The translations under genes and the position numbers were made by a program. Positions 1 to 8,258 of a stretch of DNA of 17,970 nt are shown here, one piece after another; the stretch's first letter is position 1, and every line of letters begins with the position of its first letter. The stretch is from CAYYGL01 sp964471235. Its GTDB lineage: Bacteria > Calditrichota > Calditrichia > RBG-13-44-9 > J075. The notes beneath the pieces were generated by a model that was not told the DNA's origin, made no database searches, and saw only the letters and a list, made by a program, of their open reading frames with translations. Where the stretch lies: assembly GCA_964471235.1 (NCBI GenBank), contig CAYYGL010000099.1, positions 1-17,970 of the forward strand, written 5' to 3'.

Positions 1-102
1 GTATATCTGTGGCGAGTGGGAAGATTTGTAGCACCCTTCGCAAAATGGGAAATGATAGATGCAAATATTCGAAGTATGCCGTATATTAAAGCATCTGCTT
101 AG
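1..102 (+). CDS. 3' end of an unrecognised protein gene (partial)
   Basis: Frame 1 is open from the first base to a TAG at 100-102, giving 33 residues of a C-terminus. The stretch is rich in aromatic and hydrophobic residues (it contains VGRFVAPFAKWEMIDAN and then MPYIKASA) and reads like real protein rather than random sequence. I do not recognise the family. A 7-bp inverted repeat follows 23 bases after the stop, which fits the end of a transcription unit. Because only the tail is present, the call rests on an open frame and plausible composition; chance is possible. Confidence 0.4.
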   Translation, partial: VYLWRVGRFVAPFAKWEMIDANIRSMPYIKASA

Positions 103-125
103 GAAAGCCCAGGGTTAAAAATATG

Positions 126-155
126 CTCCCATTCCGATTCTCTGTCTCATGGGAG
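126..155 (+). terminator. Possible weak terminator hairpin upstream of glpD
   Basis: CTCCCAT at 126-132 pairs perfectly with ATGGGAG at 149-155, with a 16-base loop, followed by AATTT. The long loop and lack of a T-run make it a weak candidate. Its position between an open-frame end at 102 and the glpD start fits termination of the preceding gene. Confidence 0.3.
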
Positions 156-223
156 AATTTAGACCATTGATGAGGTAACAATCGTTCGTTCCGTTTTATT
201 CCGACATAAAAGTTCCAGGGGTC

Positions 224-1789
224 ATGATGAAGAGAGAGGCGTTTGTTAAACAACTGGAAGAACCAATGTTCTGGGATGTTATTGTGATCGGCGGCGGCGC
301 TACCGGTTTGGGATGTGCTGTAGATGCCGCTTCCCGCGGGTATGCCACTCTTTTACTGGAACAACACGATTTCGCCAAGGGTACCTCCAGCCGCAGTACC
401 AAGTTGATTCACGGTGGGGTACGTTACCTGCAACAGGGCAACATCTCCCTGGTTATTGAAGCGCTCCATGAACGGGGCCTGTTGGTGAAAAATGCCCCCC
501 ACCTGGTGCATAACCTCTCCTTCATTGTTCCCAGTTATGAATGGTGGAATGGTCCCTTTTATGGGGTGGGATTGAAAGTATATGACCTGTTAGCCGGTAA
601 ACTGGGATTCGGACCATCCAGGCTTCTTTCCCGTGAAGAGACCCTGAAGCAAATTCCCACGCTGGAACCGGGAGGGTTGCGGGGCGGAGTTATTTATTAC
701 GATGGGCAATTTGATGATGCCCGGTTGGCAATCAACTTAGCCCAGACGGCCGTGGAACAGGGAGCTACGGTTATCAACTATATGAAGGTGACCGGTTTCC
801 TGAAAAGCGGGGGAATGCTTACCGGAGTTACGGCAACGGATATGGAATCCGGGGCGAGCTACCAACTCAATGGCAGGGTAGTGGTGAATGCGACCGGGGT
901 GTTTAGTGATTTAATCTGTAAATTGGATGATCCGGCGGCGCCCGGGATAATCACCCCCAGCCAGGGAGTACACATCATCCTTGACCAAAAATTTTTGGGG
1001 GGAGATTCCGCCATTATGGTCCCTCACACCAGCGATGGCAGGGTGTTGTTCGCCGTTCCCTGGCATAATCGGGTCGTGGTGGGCACCACAGACACCCCGG
1101 TGAATGATGTAACCCTGGAACCCCAACCCTTGCCCGAGGAGATTGAATTTATTTTAAACCATGCCGCCAAATATCTGACCAAAGACCCAACTACGGAAGA
1201 CATCCTGAGCGTTTTTGCCGGGCTGCGACCACTGGTTAATTTACAGGGCAGCAACACCACCGCCGAAATTTCTCGCGACCATCATGTGTTGGTCTCTTCC
1301 TCCGGGTTGGTAACCATCGCCGGGGGAAAATGGACCACTTACCGCCGGATGGCTGAAGACACCATTGACCAGGCGGCATTGATAGCCGGACTGGTGGAAA
1401 AACCGTGTGTCAGCAAAGAATTGCGGATTCATGGCTGGTTGAAACAGGTGGATCGAAACGATCCCCTTCACATATATGGTTCGGATGCCATTTTTATCCG
1501 GGAGTTGATCAAGGATAAACCGAAGCTGGGAGAAAAACTGCATCCCCGGTTGCCCTATCTGAAAGCCGAGGTGGTGTGGGCAGTACGACGAGAGATGGCA
1601 CGCACCGTGGAAGATGTGTTAGCCCGCCGCACCCGCGCCCTGCTGTTAGACACCCGCGCCAGCATGGAAATTGCCCCTATCGTGGCGAAATTGATGGCAA
1701 AAGAATTAAAACAAAGTCGCCGCTGGCAGAAAGAACAGATCGCTGCCTACCAGGCGCTTGCCCGCCAATATCTCCCCGGGGAAAATTGA
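224..1789 (+). CDS. glpD: FAD-dependent glycerol-3-phosphate dehydrogenase
   Basis: This enzyme oxidises sn-glycerol 3-phosphate to dihydroxyacetone phosphate and passes electrons to the quinone pool, acting peripherally at the inner membrane. The protein is 521 residues, normal for the aerobic GlpD family. The N-terminal dinucleotide-binding motif VIVIGGGATGLG lies at about residues 19-30, followed by the family signatures GTSSRSTKLIHGG and VRYLQQG. A second FAD-contact region (IAGGKWTTYRRMA) lies around residues 366-378. The helical C-terminal domain includes the conserved DTRASMEIAP block near residue 475. Two consecutive ATG codons (224 and 227) are possible; AGGGG at 217-221 fits the second better by spacing. 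It stands alone in front of the Mo-hydroxylase gene, 249 bases away, and no glpF or glpK is in the window. Confidence 0.93.
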   Translation: MMKREAFVKQLEEPMFWDVIVIGGGATGLGCAVDAASRGYATLLLEQHDFAKGTSSRSTKLIHGGVRYLQQGNISLVIEALHERGLLVKNAPHLVHNLSFIVPSYEWWNGPFYGVGLKVYDLLAGKLGFGPSRLLSREETLKQIPTLEPGGLRGGVIYYDGQFDDARLAINLAQTAVEQGATVINYMKVTGFLKSGGMLTGVTATDMESGASYQLNGRVVVNATGVFSDLICKLDDPAAPGIITPSQGVHIILDQKFLGGDSAIMVPHTSDGRVLFAVPWHNRVVVGTTDTPVNDVTLEPQPLPEEIEFILNHAAKYLTKDPTTEDILSVFAGLRPLVNLQGSNTTAEISRDHHVLVSSSGLVTIAGGKWTTYRRMAEDTIDQAALIAGLVEKPCVSKELRIHGWLKQVDRNDPLHIYGSDAIFIRELIKDKPKLGEKLHPRLPYLKAEVVWAVRREMARTVEDVLARRTRALLLDTRASMEIAPIVAKLMAKELKQSRRWQKEQIAAYQALARQYLPGEN

Positions 1790-2038
1790 ACAGCGGCGAC
1801 TACAGCGAAAAATAAGTAAAAGAGGGTAGTCCTCAGAGGGTTCCTGAAGAAACCACGGAAAAAAAGAAGCCCTAAAGGGATAAGTGGAATAAGCCTCCTG
1901 TGAAATGAGAAAGTGGAGAAACGGAACTACCTGGTGGAAATAAATTTTAGCCCTTGACATGTATATCTTCTCATCTGTTTTTTATACGGAAAAAATGGGA
2001 ATCCATTACAACTTGAAGAAAACAGCCGGAGTTATTTT

Positions 2039-4378
2039 ATGGAAACCCGATATATTGGCAAGCCGATCCGGCGGAATGAAGACCCTCGTCTGCTAACCGG
2101 AAAAGCCCTATTTGTGGATGATGTGCACCTGCCGGGCATGCTCCATGCGGCGTTCCTGCGCAGCGATTACGCCCACGCCCACATCAATGGGATAGATACT
2201 ACAGCTGCTCGACAACGTCCCGGCGTGGTAGCCGTTTATACCGCCGCAGACCTGGGCAGTTACTGGCAACCGGGACCGCTGTTGGTGCCGCCACCGCCGA
2301 TCAAAGATATCGTCTTTAACAAATGCACTCAGGTGCCGCTGGCAAAGGACAAAGTGCGCCATTGCGGAGAACCGATTGCCGTTGTGGTAGCGGAAAGCCG
2401 CTACATCGCCGAGGATGCCCTGGAGGATATTATCATCGACTGGGAAGTGCTGGACCCGGTAGTGGATATGGAAACAGCCCTGTCTCCGGAAGCGCCGGTG
2501 ATTCATGAAGAAGCGGGCAGCAACCTGGCGGCACATGTGATTCAGCGGAAGGGAAATTACGAAAATATCCGGAAGCAGGCTGAAGTGGTCCTCCAACAGC
2601 GGTTTTATTATGACCGGGGGGTGGCGGCTGCCATGGAAAACCGCGGGATTGTGGCAAACTGGGATCCCCTCAGCCAGCAGTTGACCGTTTGGGATACCAC
2701 CCAGGCGCCCATTCCCATTCATAATGGGCTGGCAGCTATGTTGGGACTTTCCGAGTCTCAGGTACAGGTGATTGCTCCGTTTATTGGCGGCGGCTTTGGT
2801 CCCAAAATCATGATGTTCTATCCCGAGGAGATGCTGCTCCCCTGGATAGCCATGCAGTTACATCGCCCTGTTAAGTGGATTGAAGACCGTCAGGAAAACT
2901 TTTTTGCCACCACTCATGAACGCGCCCAGGTGCATGAGGCGGAAATTTGTATGACCAGAGAGGGCAAAATTCTGGGCATCAAGGATGTGTTTATACATGA
3001 CAGCGGTGCGTATGACCCTTATGGGTTGACCGTTCCCATCAACAGTCAATGCACCCTGTTGGGACCGTATGATGTGCCCAATTATTACAGTGAGTTTAAA
3101 GCGGTGTTCACCAACAAGCCCATCGTCACCCCTTACCGGGGTGCGGGCAGGCAGCATGGTGTTTTTGTGATGGAACGTCTGCTGGACCTGGCAGCGCGGG
3201 AATTGAATATGGATCCGGTGGAAATCCGCAAATGCAATTACCTGTCCCCGGACGCATTTCCCCATAATCATGAAATTATCTACCAGGATTTTGCTCCACT
3301 GGTATATGACAGCGGGAATTATCTACCGGCGCTGGAAAAAGCGGTGGAGATGATTGGTTACGAGCAGTTTAAAAAAGAGGAACAGCCCAGACTGCAAGCC
3401 GAGGGGAAGCATGTCGGGATTGGAATTGTTTCCTATGTGGAAGGCACCGGCATCGGTCCTTATGAAGGTGCCCGGGTGACGGTGGAATCCAGCGGCAAGG
3501 TAACCCTGGCGACGGGAGTGGGCACCCAGGGGCAGGGGCATTTCACGGTGTTTGCCCAGGTGGTGGCAGAACAGTTGGGAGTAGATGTTGCCGATGTCCG
3601 GGTGGTGACTGGCGACACCCGGGAATTTCACTGGGGAACCGGCACCTTTGCCAGCCGGGGCGCCGTGGTGGCGGGGAATGCCTGTCATGCCGCAGCACAG
3701 GCAGTGCGCAAAAAGATTCTCAAATTAGCCGGTGAGGAACTGGAGGCGGCAGAAGAGGACCTCGTCTTAGAAGGGGGCAAGGTGTTTGTGAAAGGGGTGC
3801 CCGATAGCGCCATTACCCTGGGAGAATTAGCGGCGCGTGCCAATCCCCTGCGCGGGGCGGTAAAACCGGGCACCGAACCGGGGTTGGAAGCCACTACTTA
3901 TTTCGGACCGGAACGGGGTGCTACTGCCAGCGGGGTTCATGCCATGCTCCTGGAAGTAGATCCGAAGACCGCCATGGTCAACATTTTGCGCTATGTGGTG
4001 GTGCATGATTGCGGCACGGTGATCAATCCCATGATTCTGGAAGGGCAAATCCATGGCGGGGTGGCGCAGGGAATCGGCAATGCTTTTTACGAACAGTTGT
4101 TCTTTTCCGAAAGCGGAGAGTTAATGAATGCCTCATTCATGGATTACCTGCTGCCCACTGCGATGGATGTGCCGCCTATCGAGACCGCCCATGTCGAAAC
4201 CCCCTCGCCATTGAATCCGATGGGCGTGAAAGGCGCCGGAGAAGCCGGTGCTATTCCGGTAGGTCCTTTGTTTGCTCNNNNNNNNNNTGCCCTGCCGGAA
4301 TATAACCTGACGATTACCGAAATTCCCCTGAGCCCCAATCGGTTGTTTGAATTGTTGAATGAGGATAACCGGAGTTGA
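2039..4378 (+). CDS. Xanthine dehydrogenase/CoxL-family molybdopterin-binding subunit
   Basis: This is the large catalytic subunit of a molybdenum hydroxylase (xanthine dehydrogenase/aldehyde oxidase/CO dehydrogenase superfamily). Such enzymes hydroxylate N-heterocycles or aldehydes with water and pass electrons through [2Fe-2S] and FAD subunits. It starts with IGKPIRRNEDPRLLTGKA, the family's usual N-terminus. Molybdopterin-contact motifs are visible: GGGFGPK (250-256), PYRGAGR (365-371, similar to the AYRGAGR loop of form II CoxL-like proteins rather than the AYxCSFR of true CO dehydrogenase) and TQGQGH near residue 497. The base-catalyst glutamate of GAGEAG is at about residue 735. The length, 779 aa, is normal. 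The start is set by GGAG at 2028-2031, seven bases before ATG. Ten N at 4278-4287 replace about four codons, but the frame stays open on both sides. The CoxM-type FAD partner lies downstream beyond an ATPase gene; no [2Fe-2S] subunit gene is in the window. The substrate cannot be read from the sequence. Confidence 0.93.
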   Translation: METRYIGKPIRRNEDPRLLTGKALFVDDVHLPGMLHAAFLRSDYAHAHINGIDTTAARQRPGVVAVYTAADLGSYWQPGPLLVPPPPIKDIVFNKCTQVPLAKDKVRHCGEPIAVVVAESRYIAEDALEDIIIDWEVLDPVVDMETALSPEAPVIHEEAGSNLAAHVIQRKGNYENIRKQAEVVLQQRFYYDRGVAAAMENRGIVANWDPLSQQLTVWDTTQAPIPIHNGLAAMLGLSESQVQVIAPFIGGGFGPKIMMFYPEEMLLPWIAMQLHRPVKWIEDRQENFFATTHERAQVHEAEICMTREGKILGIKDVFIHDSGAYDPYGLTVPINSQCTLLGPYDVPNYYSEFKAVFTNKPIVTPYRGAGRQHGVFVMERLLDLAARELNMDPVEIRKCNYLSPDAFPHNHEIIYQDFAPLVYDSGNYLPALEKAVEMIGYEQFKKEEQPRLQAEGKHVGIGIVSYVEGTGIGPYEGARVTVESSGKVTLATGVGTQGQGHFTVFAQVVAEQLGVDVADVRVVTGDTREFHWGTGTFASRGAVVAGNACHAAAQAVRKKILKLAGEELEAAEEDLVLEGGKVFVKGVPDSAITLGELAARANPLRGAVKPGTEPGLEATTYFGPERGATASGVHAMLLEVDPKTAMVNILRYVVVHDCGTVINPMILEGQIHGGVAQGIGNAFYEQLFFSESGELMNASFMDYLLPTAMDVPPIETAHVETPSPLNPMGVKGAGEAGAIPVGPLFAXXXXALPEYNLTITEIPLSPNRLFELLNEDNRS
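4278..4287. other. Assembly gap (10 N) inside the molybdopterin subunit gene
   Basis: Ten N bases fall between GPLFA and ALPEY near the C-terminus of the large subunit. The flanking frame is kept, so the true gap is probably a multiple of three off the written length, or the length is right. Family members often carry about five residues here, so one codon may be missing; this is from memory of the family. Confidence 0.95.
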
Positions 4379-4500
4379 TGCCCTTCTTTATACAGAATCG
4401 GATGAATTATCGCCCGGATGTTTTTCCAATTTTTTCAGTAACGCCCGATGGTTTGGCAGCCCGGGAAAAATGGTTGCAATTTACTCAATACGTTGAGTAA
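4378..4500 (+). CDS. Possible 40-codon ORF overlapping the large-subunit stop; may be a truncated gene
   Basis: ATG at 4378-4380 overlaps the TGA stop of the preceding gene, with GGAG at 4371-4374 just upstream, an arrangement typical of translational coupling. The frame stays open for 40 codons (beginning MPFFIQNRMNY, with FSVTPDGLAAREKWLQF in the middle) and stops at TAA inside the left half of the 46-bp palindrome. It matches no family I know. One reading is the 5' remnant of an operon gene cut by insertion of the palindrome-ATPase unit; another is chance. Supporting the first, a frame upstream of the FAD-subunit gene ends with TGA overlapping that gene's ATG (5810-5813). Confidence 0.3.
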   Translation: MPFFIQNRMNYRPDVFPIFSVTPDGLAAREKWLQFTQYVE

Positions 4501-4524
4501 ATTTACTCAACGTATTGAGTAAAT
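4479..4524. promoter_or_regulatory. Perfect 46-bp palindrome upstream of the ATPase gene
   Basis: The whole segment is its own reverse complement. It is built from four alternating copies of the 9-mer TTTACTCAA and its complement TTGAGTAAA: each half is itself an inverted repeat around TACG (left) or CGTA (right). It ends ten bases before the ATPase start codon. The double-dyad layout is what two adjacent dimer-binding operator sites look like; as RNA it would form a long hairpin just before the start codon. I infer a control site for the downstream ATPase, possibly autoregulatory. Confidence 0.7.
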
Positions 4525-4533
4525 GGTAAAGCC

Positions 4534-5727
4534 ATGTATATAAGACCGATTTTTCAAACGATTTACCAAAGATTGAATAAGGAGCGACGCTTTATCCAGG
4601 TGTTAGCCGGTCCCCGGCAAACCGGCAAAACCACCCTGGCAAAACAATTGATGGGACAATTACCGATGCCCTCTCATTATGCCACGGCAGATGAGCCCAC
4701 CCTGAAAGAACCCGGTTGGATAGAGCAGCAATGGGAAGTCGGGCGTATGCTGGCACGAGAGGGAGCAGCCGGCCGACAGGCTTTGCTGGTGCTGGATGAA
4801 ATCCAAAAAATTCCGGGATGGTCGGAGATGGTAAAACGCCTTTGGGATGAGGATTCTTTTAAGTCTTTACCATTACATGTGGTTTTATTAGGCTCTGCTC
4901 CATTGTTGATGCAAAAAGGATTGTCAGAAAGCCTTGCCGGAAGATTTGAACTGAATTTTATTACCCACTGGTCATTTCCTGAAATGAGAGAGGCTTTTGG
5001 CTGGAATTTATCAACCTATATTTTTTATGGTGGTTATCCCGGGGCAGCAGTTTTAATAGAGGATTATCAGCGATGGGCAAACTATATCTTGCATTCATTA
5101 ATTGAAACCACGGTTTCAAGAGATATTTTGCTTCTCACCCGGGTGGATAAACCGGCATTGCTCCGGCGGCTTTTTGAATTAGGATGTGCTTACTCCGGAC
5201 AGGTGCTCTCTTATCAAAAGATGTTGGGACAACTTCATGATGCCGGAAATACCACCACACTGGCGCATTACCTGCATTTATTAGAAGAAGCCGGCTTGCT
5301 GAAAGGGGTGCCGAAATATGCCGGACAGCGGGTTCGTCAGAGAGCATCCAGCCCCAAACTGATCGCTTTAAACACCGCCCTGATGTCGGTATTTAGCGGA
5401 TACACTCCGGAGGAAGCCCAACATAAGCCCGAATTCTGGGGGCGATTGGTAGAAACAGCGGTCGGAGCGCATCTTGCCAATGCCACCATGGGGAAAAGGA
5501 CTGAGTTGTTTTATTGGAGTTCTCGCAATCGGGAAGTAGATTTTGTTCTCACAAAAAGCCGTCGAATAATCGCCATTGAAGTGAAAAGCACCCATCAAAA
5601 AACATCACTACCGGGGCTGGAAGCTTTTTCCAACGAATTTCCTACCGAAAAAAAATTGCTGGTTGGCGGAAGCGGCATTCCATTGGATGTTTTTCTCTCA
5701 ACAGACCCGGAAGATTGGTTTAAATAG
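4534..5727 (+). CDS. AAA-family ATPase with C-terminal DUF4143 domain
   Basis: The protein is 397 residues and belongs to the widespread COG1373-type ATPases (AAA_14 plus DUF4143), whose cellular role is not established. The Walker A motif GPRQTGKTT is at residues 26-34, Walker B LLVLDEIQ near 84-91 with D88/E89, and a sensor-like GSAPLLMQKGLSESLAGR follows. The C-terminal domain ends with a nuclease-like signature, EVD at 334-336 followed by IEVK with E349 and K351, which resembles a PD-(D/E)XK core. No transmembrane segment is seen. No Shine-Dalgarno sequence precedes the ATG, unlike the flanking genes; instead the 46-bp palindrome sits directly upstream. The gene separates the large and FAD subunit genes of one enzyme, which suggests insertion into an operon. 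A second ATPase of the same architecture lies at 9282-10511. Confidence 0.9.
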   Translation: MYIRPIFQTIYQRLNKERRFIQVLAGPRQTGKTTLAKQLMGQLPMPSHYATADEPTLKEPGWIEQQWEVGRMLAREGAAGRQALLVLDEIQKIPGWSEMVKRLWDEDSFKSLPLHVVLLGSAPLLMQKGLSESLAGRFELNFITHWSFPEMREAFGWNLSTYIFYGGYPGAAVLIEDYQRWANYILHSLIETTVSRDILLLTRVDKPALLRRLFELGCAYSGQVLSYQKMLGQLHDAGNTTTLAHYLHLLEEAGLLKGVPKYAGQRVRQRASSPKLIALNTALMSVFSGYTPEEAQHKPEFWGRLVETAVGAHLANATMGKRTELFYWSSRNREVDFVLTKSRRIIAIEVKSTHQKTSLPGLEAFSNEFPTEKKLLVGGSGIPLDVFLSTDPEDWFK

Positions 5728-5760
5728 ACGCAGGAAAAGAGTTGCCCGGGGGTAAACGTC

Positions 5761-5772
5761 ACCCTTCGGGGT
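5761..5772 (+). terminator. Short ACCC-TTCG-GGGT hairpin after the ATPase gene
   Basis: A 4-bp stem closed by the very stable TTCG tetraloop lies 34 bases after the ATPase stop and 38 bases before the FAD-subunit start. No T-run follows, so it could be a weak attenuator, an RNA-processing element or chance. Confidence 0.2.
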
Positions 5773-5809
5773 TCAATTGTAGCATTTCCCTTGAAACGAT
5801 GGAGTTCCC

Positions 5810-6679
5810 ATGAAACCCGCACCCTTTGAATATTTTGCCCCTGAATCTACCGAGGAAGCGCTCTCCTTATTGCAACAGCATGGGGATGATGCCAAATTGT
5901 TAGCCGGCGGGCAGAGCTTAATCCCCACCATGAATTTCCGTCTGGCGCAACCGGCGGTGTTGATCGATTTGAATCGCATTGGGGAGCTTGCCTACATCCG
6001 GGAAAGCCCAGACGGCATTGCCATCGGCGCCATGACCCGGCAAAGTATGGTGGAAAAAAGTGATCTCATCAAGCACCATGCTCCGCTGGTTTTTGAAACC
6101 ATTCCTCATATTGCTCACATCCAGATACGCAATCGGGGCACTGTGGGGGGAAACCTGGCGCATGCTGACCCGGCATCGGAGCTCCCGGCAGTGATGACCG
6201 CTCTCCAGGCAAAGTTCAAGTTGCAAAGCAGCAATGGCGAACGGTGGGTCTCTGCCAAGGATTTTTATCTGGGGATGTATATGACCGCACTTCAGCCCAC
6301 TGAAATGTTGTCAGAGATAGAGGTGCCGGACTTACCCTCCCGTACCGGCTGGGCGTTCGAGGAAATCGCTCGCCGACATGGCGACTATGCCCTGGTGGGG
6401 GTAGCGGTGCTGCTAACGCTGGATGATAATTCCTGCTGCCAGCAAGCGCGTATTGTTTACCTGAGTGTGGGAGATGGACCGGTGGTGGCTGAACAAGCCG
6501 CGGCATTGCTGCAAGGGCAATCTATCAACGACTCTTTGCTCAGGGAAGCCGCAGAGGTTGCCTCACAGGAGGACATTGATCCTGAGGATGATATTCACGC
6601 TTCCGCTGTTTATCGCCGCCAACTGGCAAAAGTGCTTACCGAAAGGGCACTAAAGCGTGCTTTCAGTAGAACCCCCTAA
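5810..6679 (+). CDS. FAD-binding (CoxM-like) subunit of a molybdenum hydroxylase
   Basis: This is the medium subunit that carries electrons from the iron-sulfur clusters to FAD and an external acceptor in xanthine dehydrogenase/CoxM-type enzymes. The 289-residue length is typical. The FAD-binding signature AGGQSLIPTMNFRLAQP is at about residues 32-48. The second nucleotide-binding motif TVGGNLAHADPASELPAV is near 112-129. The C-terminal CO-dehydrogenase flavoprotein domain with IDPEDDIHASAVYRRQL ends the protein. GGAG at 5801-5804, five bases before ATG, fixes the start. It presumably pairs with the large subunit at 2039-4378, from which it is separated by an ATPase gene; no small [2Fe-2S] subunit follows it. 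The next gene, an NCS1 permease, starts 72 bases downstream on the same strand. Confidence 0.93.
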   Translation: MKPAPFEYFAPESTEEALSLLQQHGDDAKLLAGGQSLIPTMNFRLAQPAVLIDLNRIGELAYIRESPDGIAIGAMTRQSMVEKSDLIKHHAPLVFETIPHIAHIQIRNRGTVGGNLAHADPASELPAVMTALQAKFKLQSSNGERWVSAKDFYLGMYMTALQPTEMLSEIEVPDLPSRTGWAFEEIARRHGDYALVGVAVLLTLDDNSCCQQARIVYLSVGDGPVVAEQAAALLQGQSINDSLLREAAEVASQEDIDPEDDIHASAVYRRQLAKVLTERALKRAFSRTP

Positions 6680-6751
6680 CTCTTCGAACTCTCTAAACTA
6701 CCAATCTGTTTTCACGCCCCAATCCCAAAACCAATAAAGCATGGAGTTGAC

Positions 6752-8248
6752 GTGGAAAGCTCTCATCCGAATCTTCGCCAGCATAATCGCATGGTTGAGA
6801 TGATACAACCGCCAGTGGATGGTCTACTCAGCAACATCGATCTGGCGCCCACCCCCATCTCCCAACGCACCTGGAACCTGTGGCATATTGCCTCCCTTTG
6901 GGTGGGAATGAGTGTCTGTATTCCCACCTACATGTTAGCCTCTTCCATGATAGATGCCGGGATGAATTGGTGGCAAAGCCTGCTGGCAATATTCCTGGGC
7001 AATGCCATTGTGCTGGTACCCCTGCTGGTCAATGCCCATGCCGGAACCCGCTATGGCATTCCTTTCCCGGTATATGTGCGTTCCTCATTTGGTATTTTTG
7101 GCGCGAACGTTCCCTCCATTCTTCGTTCTCTGGTTGCCTGTGGCTGGTTCGGCATTCAAACCTGGATAGGCGGGCTGGCAATTCATGCCATCCTGAGTAT
7201 CCTCTGGCAGCCCTGGCAGCAATTCGGTGGGAACTGGCAGTTTATGGGATACAGTCTTTCCCACTATCTTTCGTTTTTTATTTTCTGGTTGATGAATATG
7301 TTTTTTGTATGGAAGGGAACGGAAAGCATTAAATGGATGGAAACACTGGCTGCCCCGTTCCTGTTGTTAATGGGGATATTGTTGTTAATTTGGGCGATAA
7401 CAAAAGTTGGCGGTATTGGTACTATTTTAGCTCGATCGGATGCACTGATTGAACAGAAACAAACTCATTCGATTCTCGATTTTCTGCTTAAATTATTTAT
7501 TCCCTGGTTAACCGCCATGGTGGGGTTCTGGGCAACCCTTTCGTTAAACATACCGGATTTTACCCGCTATGCCCGCAGCCAGAAAGATCAGATGGTGGGG
7601 CAGGGATTGGGATTGCTCACCACCATGCCGCTGTATTCGTTTATTGGGATCGCCGTTACCGGTGCCACGTTGATTTTATACCATGAAGCCATCTGGGATC
7701 CAATTCAATTACTTTCCCGCCTTACCAGTGAATATCATAGCCCCATTCTGGGTATCATCGCCCTTTTGTTTTTGATTGTGGCAACCCTGAGCACCAACAT
7801 TGCCGCCAATGTGGTTTCTCCGGCGAACAGTTTTTCCAACCTGGTTCCCAATCACATCAGTTTCCGCAACGGTGGATTGATTGCCGGTCTCATCGGCATC
7901 CTGATCATGCCCTGGAAACTGTTAGATATGTATCAATTGTGGTTGATAACCTATTCGGGGTTGCTTGGAGCGGTCGGTGGCGTGATCATTTGCGATTATT
8001 GGGTTATCCGTCGATTAAACTTAAACCTTGTCGACCTCTACCGGGTGGATGGAGAATATCGTTATGAAAATGGTTTTAACCGGAAGGCTTTTATCGCCCT
8101 GGGCGCCGGGCTGGGAACAGCACTTGTGGGGAAGCTGGTTCCCGCCCTGGATTTTTTGTTTAACGGTGCCTGGTTTTCAGCGGCAATTGTTTCGTTCCTG
8201 GTCTATTGGCTGCTGATGGGGGATAAAATTCATTCGGTGAATTCATAA
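6752..8248 (+). CDS. NCS1-family nucleobase/hydantoin:cation symporter
   Basis: This inner-membrane transporter belongs to the nucleobase:cation symporter-1 family, whose known members import cytosine, uracil, allantoin or hydantoins with Na+ or H+. The 498-residue protein has about twelve hydrophobic segments. Typical family stretches are ISQRTWNLWHIASLWVGMS at the start, GWFGIQTWIGG (W132 and Q136 match in motif the tryptophan and glutamine of the Mhp1 substrate site), FWATLSLNIPDFTRYARSQ, and the TNIAANVVSPANSFSNL loop. The start is GTG at 6752, chosen because GGAG at 6743-6746 stands five bases upstream; an ATG at 6741 is out of frame. The deaminase gene follows after 10 bases, with its AGGAG overlapping this stop codon, so the two are surely co-transcribed. 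This makes cytosine or a related base the likely cargo. Confidence 0.92.
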   Translation: MESSHPNLRQHNRMVEMIQPPVDGLLSNIDLAPTPISQRTWNLWHIASLWVGMSVCIPTYMLASSMIDAGMNWWQSLLAIFLGNAIVLVPLLVNAHAGTRYGIPFPVYVRSSFGIFGANVPSILRSLVACGWFGIQTWIGGLAIHAILSILWQPWQQFGGNWQFMGYSLSHYLSFFIFWLMNMFFVWKGTESIKWMETLAAPFLLLMGILLLIWAITKVGGIGTILARSDALIEQKQTHSILDFLLKLFIPWLTAMVGFWATLSLNIPDFTRYARSQKDQMVGQGLGLLTTMPLYSFIGIAVTGATLILYHEAIWDPIQLLSRLTSEYHSPILGIIALLFLIVATLSTNIAANVVSPANSFSNLVPNHISFRNGGLIAGLIGILIMPWKLLDMYQLWLITYSGLLGAVGGVIICDYWVIRRLNLNLVDLYRVDGEYRYENGFNRKAFIALGAGLGTALVGKLVPALDFLFNGAWFSAAIVSFLVYWLLMGDKIHSVNS

Positions 8249-8258
8249 GGAGAAAACA

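Noticed and set aside
1954..1987. TTGACA at 1954-1959 with TTATAC at 1982-1987 as a promoter of the Mo-hydroxylase gene
   Set aside because: The -35 hexamer is perfect but the spacer is 22 bases, too long, and no better -10 lies at 16-18 bases.
2108..2722. 204-codon open frame antisense to the Mo-hydroxylase gene
   Set aside because: It lies wholly inside a well-supported gene on the other strand and its translation is rich in His, Pro and Arg, typical of a shadow frame.
2039..4378. True aerobic CO dehydrogenase (form I CoxL)
   Set aside because: The active-site loop is PYRGAGR, not the AYxCSFR of form I CO dehydrogenases.
4459..5750. GCCCGGG at 4459-4465 and 5744-5750 flanking the palindrome-ATPase unit as a target-site duplication
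   Set aside because: Seven bases including the palindromic CCCGGG, a motif that recurs elsewhere in the window (for example 10892-10897), so chance is likely.
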